Source: Rallus limicola (taxonomy: Eukaryota > Chordata > Aves > Gruiformes > Rallidae). Taken from it: a DNA stretch of 64,000 bases. The stretch covers positions 9,778,501-9,842,500 of the forward strand of contig JAKCOZ010000021.1 in NCBI GenBank assembly GCA_022605955.1, read 5' to 3'. Numbering within the stretch: position 1 is the first letter of the stretch; every line of letters starts with the position of its first letter. The notes beneath the pieces were generated by a model, which worked only from the letters and a program-made list of their open reading frames with translations, was not told the origin of the DNA and searched no databases. Shown here one piece after another: positions 57,001 to 64,000 of this stretch. The position numbers were made by a program, and so were the translations under genes.

Positions 57001-59818
57001 TGGTTGAGAATTCAGACCAACCCAGCCCCTTTTCCAGACTGCTTTTTCCCCAGCAGCCTTTCTGAGGCGTCCCACTGCCTAAAACCAGGCACAGCAAAAC
57101 AAAGCGAGAAAAAGAAAAACCCATACATCCCAAATCAGCAGCGGAGGAAGGAAGAAAATGAATCAAGTGATTAAAACCATAGTTCCACTGGCACCTCTTT
57201 GTTCTCCAGCTCAGGAATCTTTAATTGGTGCAGTAAGTGCCCACAGGCAAGTCGTGTTACAAAGCGCTTCCTGTTCAAAAGCACATGCAGACTCCATTAG
57301 GAGACCATGGGCACGGCCGCCAAGAACCGACACTGCGGGACCGGTACGTGTTCCCCAACGGGCAGAGTCCCACCGCCAACTGATGCACCATGACAATAAA
57401 CCCCACTTCTGGCTTTGCTGGCAGGAGGCGTGCCACCATTTGCAGGCTGAACCAGGGGTCTGTTATCAGCAGAAAGCTTTTAGAAGGCATCAAGCAATTT
57501 TCAATGATATTTTTGAAATACTGGCAAAGAGTTTCTTTAAAAAAAGGACTTGTTCTTGCAGTTGGGAATTGAAAGCTTCTAAACCACAATAAAGCCCTTT
57601 CCCAGACTTGCTGTCCATTTGCTCCACGCTCATGGCATTCCTTAGACAGTCTGAATCACAGGCAGCAGACAGCTCTTATAAAGAAGCCCATAGGCACCCA
57701 TCTGTTGGGGCACATCTGCCAAAACAGACCATACATTTACTTTTGTTCCTTCAATCCACTTTCAATTTAAAGGGATAACAACAATAACATTTTTCAGTCC
57801 AGTGGCACTACTTATCCAGTGCAGAGGAACGGTAAGGAATTAAAAGAATTCCACTGCAGAAAGAAGCGGACAAGCTTTTCCCTGGCTCTTGCAGATGGGT
57901 GAAGCACAGAGCTCTGAAGTGACACCACAAGTCACAGGTAGCACTGTACCTTGCCTAGGGCATCCGGGCTGCGTGCCCTTGGCTGCATCCCTCGCACAGC
58001 GCTGGGGACTACAGGCCTGAGAAGTTGCTGTCTGGGATCTTTCAGGGAGTGACTGATGGCTGGTGGGTGGTATGCTGCCTGCCACTGAGAGCAGGCCTGT
58101 CCGTTAAAACACCCTCATTTCTCAGGGCAAAGCCAGGAGCAGAGCAAAGCTGTCATATGCGCAAGGGCAGGATGTGAGGAAGATGAATCAGTGGTCTTCC
58201 TGCCAGTTCAGGGTGACAGTGCAGGCATGATGCAGAAATTCTTTCAGCACAGTCAAAATCATAACTGTTCTGACACTGGGTTTTAAAAATGGGGGCTTTG
58301 GAGATGAGAAGCAAGACCCGTGCAGATAGGAAATGGTTTATAACGCAACTGCAACGCAGGAAAGGGGGTTAACTCCTTCTAGAGCTAAATCACCATTTTG
58401 CATTGAACCGGAGAAGCGCTGTCTGGAAACCTTTAGCAGGGCTGGTTTTACGCTGAGGTCGCTCACCGCATAACTGCACTGGTTGAGGTGGTTGATGTTT
58501 TCATTATTCTGCTAACGCAGCTATTATGGTAAAAGCCCTTGTATAGACACAGCTCCTTTGGTATAAAAATGCTGGAATCAGCACGGCTCCAGCCAGGGAC
58601 CCGCCACTGCCCGTGGCACCGCAGGGATGTCTGTGTCTATGCTGAGGGGGGCTTTCACCCCAGTACTGGTGCCACCAGGCAGGCTGGCCTTGTAGGGGAA
58701 GCCACAGCTTATGTGGTGAAGGGCTCTCATACGGGCAGCCCTTGCATCAGCTGTGTGCAGAGGCACAGACTGAAACAGGAGTTTGTAACCTCCAGCAGAG
58801 CTGATGCAGGGATGCTGCATTCATTTATCAGAGGTGCCTTGCTGGGGGGGCCATACCCCGCCTGGCAGCTCAGTAAGGAACCTGCAGCTGAGGCTGTATT
58901 TGTCCTCACAGTTCGTCCTGCTGTCTCCCTTTCAAGATTAGTGCGATGTAACTGAATAACCAGCGAGCTGGCTTACATCCACGTGGCAGCTCAAAGCTCT
59001 TCCTAACTCTTTGTGAGCCTTGGAATATTTATAGCGATGTAAAAGTCCCTGTGCAGGTGACTGCAGCAAAATCGCAGTTATTTTTTTCTTGGTAATCTTT
59101 TCAAGTCCAGTCCAAGAGAAAAAACAGAACATTAAAGCAATGAACCTCAGTGTTTTGGTCTTTCAAAATCCAGGCACACAAAAATGACGCAACTTCGGGA
59201 GCGGGGGGTTGATTGCATGATTTTAAAACCAATCTCATGATTATTAGAGGCCTGAGTCATGAACTGTGAATGCCTGGGCTGGGCATTGCTGCTCTCCACA
59301 TTTTATTTGTTATACATTCTGTTGCAAAGGTGGGAAGAGTAGGTAGGAATGGTAGGGGTCTGTTCAGCTTTTAAAGCCTGGTGTAACACGTGGGAGGACG
59401 CAGCTTCTGCAGCAGTGGCTAGCAACAAGGCAGCTTGAGCCATTCTTGAACTGCACTCCTGAAATCTTGCAAGCAGCTGCAGAGAGCCCTGCTGCTTGGA
59501 AAAGCTTGGACAGCATCTGCACATTTCTTTAACTGTTGTGAAATAAAATGCCTGGCAGGAATAACCATCTTAAAGATACACAGGCTGTTTATGGTGCAAG
59601 CTGAAAGCCAGTTATAAAGGCTTCTGCTGTAGAAAACCACCTGGATCCTCAGCGTTATTCACACAAGCAGAACTTCTGCACTCAGGGCAACATGTATACT
59701 CAACGGGGGACTTTTTGTCTGTATAGGCCTTCTCTCTCACAAGAATGAAGAGCTGTGGGTTATTCATTTAAGCCCCATTTTTCTTCCACCTGCTTTTCAT
59801 ACTTTGTTTGTTACGAAA

Positions 59819-59843
59819 ATGATGATGATGATTATTATTATAT
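59819..59843 (+). repeat. (ATG)n(ATT)n microsatellite
   Basis: Several ATG units are followed by several ATT units, a compound trinucleotide repeat likely to vary in length. Confidence 0.8.
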
Positions 59844-60044
59844 CCCCAGACATTTTAAAATAAAAAACTGAGGATGAATCATCGAACTTCCCATCAAAGT
59901 TGGTTTTCTTACGAGAACTCTGAGTAGTGCAAGCCACGTTTCTGCCCGGCAGAAGCTGGTATGGCCTTTCGCTCCCTGGTTGTTCAATGGTGCTGCTTAC
60001 TCACTGGTTCCAGGAGACTCCTGTGCTCTCCTTTGAAGGCAGTA

Positions 60045-60155
60045 TGTTTTTAGAGGAATTTTCAAAGCAGACTGAACAAACTTAGAAGAAGATAGTCCTG
60101 CACTGGCTATGAGAGGTAGCAGGTGGCCTAATAGGTCATTCCAGGTTCTGTGATT
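60045..60155 (+). mobile_element. possible degraded CR1 3' end
   Basis: CTAATAGGTCATTCCAGGTT followed by CTGTGATTT resembles the plus-sense CR1 tail, in which a TTCCAA-type word precedes TTCTGTGATTCT. It is diverged, and the boundaries are guesses. Confidence 0.35.
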
Positions 60156-61435
60156 TAAAACCAAGCAGCACATCTGCAGTCTTGCCAGCAGGAGGGTCAG
60201 AGATAAGGGAGGAAGAGTAAAGCTTGAAGGCCATAAAGATCCCATCTCAGCATATTAGCTTCTAATCTGAATTTTCAACAACCTGTTGGCTCTCACACTC
60301 AGTGTGTGTTTACTCAGAAGAAGCCAGAGGGAGGGAAAGCCAACCTAAAACTGAAGCGTGGGGACTTGGAATGATGATTCAGACACAACTGCTTCAGTTT
60401 TACAAGCACAGAGATCTGGGTGCACACCCAGCAGGGATCCACCAATGGATCCTCCCTGTAGAAGGGATCTGCACAAAACCCCTAAATCTAAGTACTCCCA
60501 ACTTTGCAAACATTCATGTTCTCCTGTTGAGTGTGTGTCTGCTAGAAATAACTGCAGCCTCTTTGGCAACTGAAATTCTGATCTCTATTTGCATGACTGA
60601 TGGTCTGATAACAGCGACTTTGAAAACTTGGTCTCAAGTTGGATTTAGCCAGTGTTGGGTATGACAGTTCAATCTTCAGTGACCATTTAGTAGAGTAAAA
60701 CCATTGAGGATCAAGGGGCTTCAGCAGTGATGCCCGTGGGACTCACCAGGGCAGCCCTAATTCCCTCCTTGAGAAACTGGTTCAATGCTTCCATGCTCCT
60801 GCACTTTCTCCTAATCCACACGGTTCCCGTTTTAATCAAGCTATGTCGTTTTGTGGGTTTTTAATTTAGAAACTTTGCTTTCCAAAACACAGGCTGAACT
60901 CTGCGTCTCAGCTGAACAAACACCGTTTCTTGAGAGCGAAACCCTAGTCGAATGAGATTTAGTGAGAAAAGTGGTAGTGACTTCTGCCCATGGATGCTGA
61001 AGTGAGTGATAGGTTTACATCTGAGGGGGAGTTTTTTCCCCATGGATAATTATGGAATTAAAGGTCAGAGCGGACTGTCCCTTGCTTCCCCCAGCAGGGT
61101 GCCTTGCGCAGGCTTTGTCTCGTGGCTGGCAGGGGGTGCTGGCAGCCCTGTTCCTGCCCAGACAGCGTATACACACTGCATGACCAGAAAGCCTTGAGGC
61201 CCTACAGAAGAGCCACACGATACCAAAGGGATGGTGTCGTTCAGTCGGTTCTCAGTGCTTACGTGTGGACAGGCTCTGCCTTCGTGCAAGGGCTCTGAAA
61301 CTCCGCTTTTAACCTGCAAAGACTAATCCGGTCCAGGGCGAAAGCTGCAGTAGATTAGAGGAGTGTGAGTTTGCAATCATTCCCTCTGATCATCTCTGCC
61401 AGGGGAGTCTAGTCAAATATTCCCAAATTGTGGTG

Positions 61436-61456
61436 TGGTTTGGTTTGGTTTGGTTT
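61436..61456 (+). repeat. (TGGTT)4 pentanucleotide repeat
   Basis: Four perfect TGGTT units in a row, plus one further base. Confidence 0.85.
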
Positions 61457-61925
61457 CTTAATGATGAATGACTTCATCATCCATGAATGAATCAAGTCAA
61501 ATGTAGGACAAATAGTGAGACACATGAATGACTCTTACGACATTTGCAATGTCTCAATCGGTGCTGGTTTATTTAGGTGGTTTCTAAGCTTCTCTGGAAA
61601 GAGTGAGAATGACTAAATGATGGGGGAGCCACTTCAGAGGTATGGGAGTCAGCGGTGAAAGTATTGTGACAGTTAAACTCCCCTGGGCTAAGTATCTGTC
61701 ATTATGAGCAACACTGCGTTGGTTATTTTGTGAGAGCTCGGTTCCAGGAGACTCCGTAGCCACAAGGCCAGGGGAAGCTGGATGGTGTACCAGACATTGC
61801 CTTATGGCCAGATACCTCCTGGTGCTCGGGCTGGGTTTCCGAGCCTTGCCAGGAGGCAGCAGGACTGTTCTCCGAAAGCGTCTGTGGAGGTCTTGACTTC
61901 TGCAGGCCCTGCCCTTGGGCACTAT

Positions 61926-62020
61926 GTGTGGTTCCCTGGTCACTCTGTGAGGTTCCCTGGTTGCTCTGTTTGGTTCCCCGGGTGCTCTGTGCGGTTCCTG
62001 GATGCTCTATGCGGTTGCGG
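61926..62020 (+). repeat. 21-bp minisatellite, about 4.5 copies
   Basis: Units starting GTGTGGTTCCCTGG, GTGAGGTTCCCTGG, GTTTGGTTCCCCGG and GTGCGGTTCCTGG each end in GCTCT or ACTCT, at 61926, 61947, 61968 and 61989, followed by a partial ATGCGGTTGCGG. The period is 21 bases, a multiple of three, so an open frame spans it on both strands. This explains the repetitive PGC/VRF peptides in conceptual translation; I do not regard it as coding. Confidence 0.85.
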
Positions 62021-64000
62021 TGCATCGTGCTTGCCCACAGGCACTGCTGCAGACAGATGCTTTCCAGGGATTGGGGTGCTGGGGGAACACGGGCCTGTGC
62101 CATACCTGGGCTGCCATCACGTGTTTTGCCATCTGAAACAAGGCCCAGCACTTCTAGTGGTAAAAGGTCCGCGACCTCAGAAGCTGCCTTTTGGAGTTGG
62201 GGAAGCGCCCTGGTTCAGGCCCTGGGATGGGAGGTGATGCTGGTGTCTGTGAAGGCTAGGGCGGCTGCCTGGATTTGAGCTAGAACTGCAGCGAGCGGCA
62301 GGAGGACTCTTAGGGCTGTGTTTTGTAATTACGTTGTGTTTTGTGGGTCCTTTTTTTACTTACAATTCCATTTTTTTTTCCCCGACTGGTTTCTTCTTCA
62401 CTTGCATACATTTGCTTTGAGTGGGGTGTTGTCTTCTTCCTTGGAAAGCATCCCAGGGTGCCTATTTCCAGCTGGCAGGCCCTTGGGTGAGATTTTCAGC
62501 TAGGTAGGCTGGGATGCATGAGAGCCCTTCTCCTCAGGTCATCTTGCAGCTCCCTCTCTTCACATAACTTCCACTATGTTTTCAGACATGTTTCCGTCTT
62601 TAAAAAATGCTACTGATTTAACACAAATGTTACTTCAGTATAAACTTTACAGGCTATTATTAAAATAAAAAGCACACAGAACTATTACTGTGTCTAGTTT
62701 AAGAATTAGTATCTGTGGAGCTTTGCTTTACACATGGGTACAGTTCGTAGCTCTTCCCATCTTCACAACCAGTGCAAGTCTTCGATGAGGGTTAAGACTT
62801 TCCTTCCAGGCCTTAGATGTAGCATTAAACACTCCTCCAAATCTGTCTGTTGTGCAGAAAAACAACTCTGCTTTTCAAAAGCCACTGCAGAGCACAAGTG
62901 TCTCTGCAGACAGCCTGGGAGAAACCTCTCCTGTGCGTGGCATTCCAGAACCGCTCTCGGGGAGCACACCCCAGCCGTGCAAATAATCTAGGCCTTAATC
63001 ACAGTTAGACTGTAATATTTACTAGTGTTTCAACAGATTGTGGTCAATATAACATGACATTCATTTCCGCTTGTGTATGCAACAAGAGATGCACACGGTG
63101 ATGGCTGGTTTATTACAGGAAGCTCATGTTGCCGCACGCTGCGCAGCAGCGAGCTCAGCTCGGGAGGGAGGATCAGGGGCTGAGGAACCAGCGTGGGGAG
63201 CTGAGGGCAGCCTCTCCCCCGGCCTCTGCAGCAAAGGTAGCTCACATTGTGCCGTGTACACAGACCAAAACCTCTCGAGGATTTTTCTTTTCAAGATGTA
63301 CACTGTGTTGAGCTGACCAGCAGATGCACTGGTTATCTGGGGAGTCCCTGTCTGTGGCACCCAGACAAAAATGCTTTGGCAGGAAAATAAGCGAGGAAAT
63401 TAGTTTTCTTGTCTTTAGAAAACAGTACGCGCATCCCGCCTGGATGGATCGATTCTGTTTTGATAGCAAAACAAGTTCTATGGAAACTATTGTGAACCCT
63501 GGAGTGAGGCTGCCCAGGAGAGTTGGGGAAAGCCGCTTTTGTTTGTTGTGCTTGGCATCGTTTTGCTCTGGATGAAGATGCTTTAATTTTGTGGGGAGAC
63601 CCAAGAGAGCATTCCTCTTTTTCCATACCAGAAAGCCTTCCAAGCTGGCATAAACGTCCCCTCTTTCCAGCTGCTCCTTTCCAAACACACTGTGCCTCCT
63701 AAAGATAGTCTTTACAGTGGCTGGGGCTGGTGGAAAACATGAAGCCTGCATGGATTAGCACAGGAATTCATTTGGGCTGACGAATTGGGTTTCCCTGTAT
63801 AAACAGCACTAGTGTTTTCATCTTCTGGACAGCACAGCAAACTTCACGTCCCCTTGCTCCTCGGCCCGCCTCTCCTGCGCTCTGAAACGCTGCACCCAGG
63901 CCAGCCCTGGTCAGAGACACTTTAAGTGCTGCTTATGGGGGATGGAAAACAGCACGTGTTCAACGAGGCGTTTTCAACTATCTCCCTTCCCAGACAGGCT

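Larger units (their letters stand above)
51063..64000 (+). other. NFATC2 intron 9 (5' part, runs off the window)
   Basis: It starts with a strong GTAAGC donor. I looked for the two known family C-termini (ELIDTHLSWIQNIL-like and VNEIIRKEF-like) and found neither, so the last exons are downstream. Contents worth noting are an ATTAAA at 51462-51467, a pyrimidine tract ending in CAG at 53161-53279, a CpG cluster at 57300-57385, a CR1-like trace near 60045-60155, and small tandem repeats at 59819-59843, 61436-61456 and 61926-62020. The remainder shows nothing I can name. Confidence 0.85.

Noticed and set aside
51063..64000. Known alternative last exons of NFATC2 within the window
   Set aside because: I looked for coding sequence of both family C-termini in the correct phase after an acceptor and found none.
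1..64000. CRISPR arrays, operons, riboswitches, tRNA or rRNA genes
   Set aside because: The window is an intron-rich vertebrate locus. I saw no regularly spaced repeats, cloverleaf with conserved box sequences, or ribosomal RNA sequence.

Overview
The window is vertebrate nuclear DNA, most probably from a bird outside the Galliformes. A chicken-repeat-1 (CR1) LINE relic, compact introns, and a solo retroviral LTR of a type common in neoavian genomes support this. All of it, except possibly the first few hundred bases, lies inside one gene: NFATC2 (NFAT1, nuclear factor of activated T cells, cytoplasmic 2), transcribed left to right. I recognise it from the near-unbroken match of the conceptual exons to the vertebrate NFATC2 protein.

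Layout. Positions 1 to about 520 are CpG-rich and look like the edge of a promoter CpG island, so the first exon is probably just upstream of the window. Intron 1 runs to 6107. Coding exons follow at 6108-7134 (calcineurin-binding and serine-rich regulatory region), 8460-8628, 21745-21947 and 23970-24142 (Rel-homology DNA-binding domain), 33916-34056, 47714-47769 and 48688-48814 (IPT/TIG dimerisation domain and a basic segment), and 50367-51062 (C-terminal transactivation region with two SUMO consensus sites). Every junction is GT-AG. The reading phases join without a frameshift or stop into 863 whole codons plus a split codon at each end. The window ends about 13 kb into the next intron, so the alternative C-terminal exons are not included.

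Non-coding content. Intron 6 holds a 591-bp solo LTR (36530-37120) flanked by a perfect 5-bp target duplication. Other items are a CR1 fragment in intron 1, weaker CR1-like fragments, a perfect 14-bp-stem hairpin, several small tandem repeats, and a (GT)n run in place of the polypyrimidine tract just before exon 5. I found no second protein-coding gene on either strand, no RNA gene and no prokaryotic feature. I did not find a convincing new biological system. The points most worth a second look concern splicing and alternative 3' ends of NFATC2 and the solo LTR.
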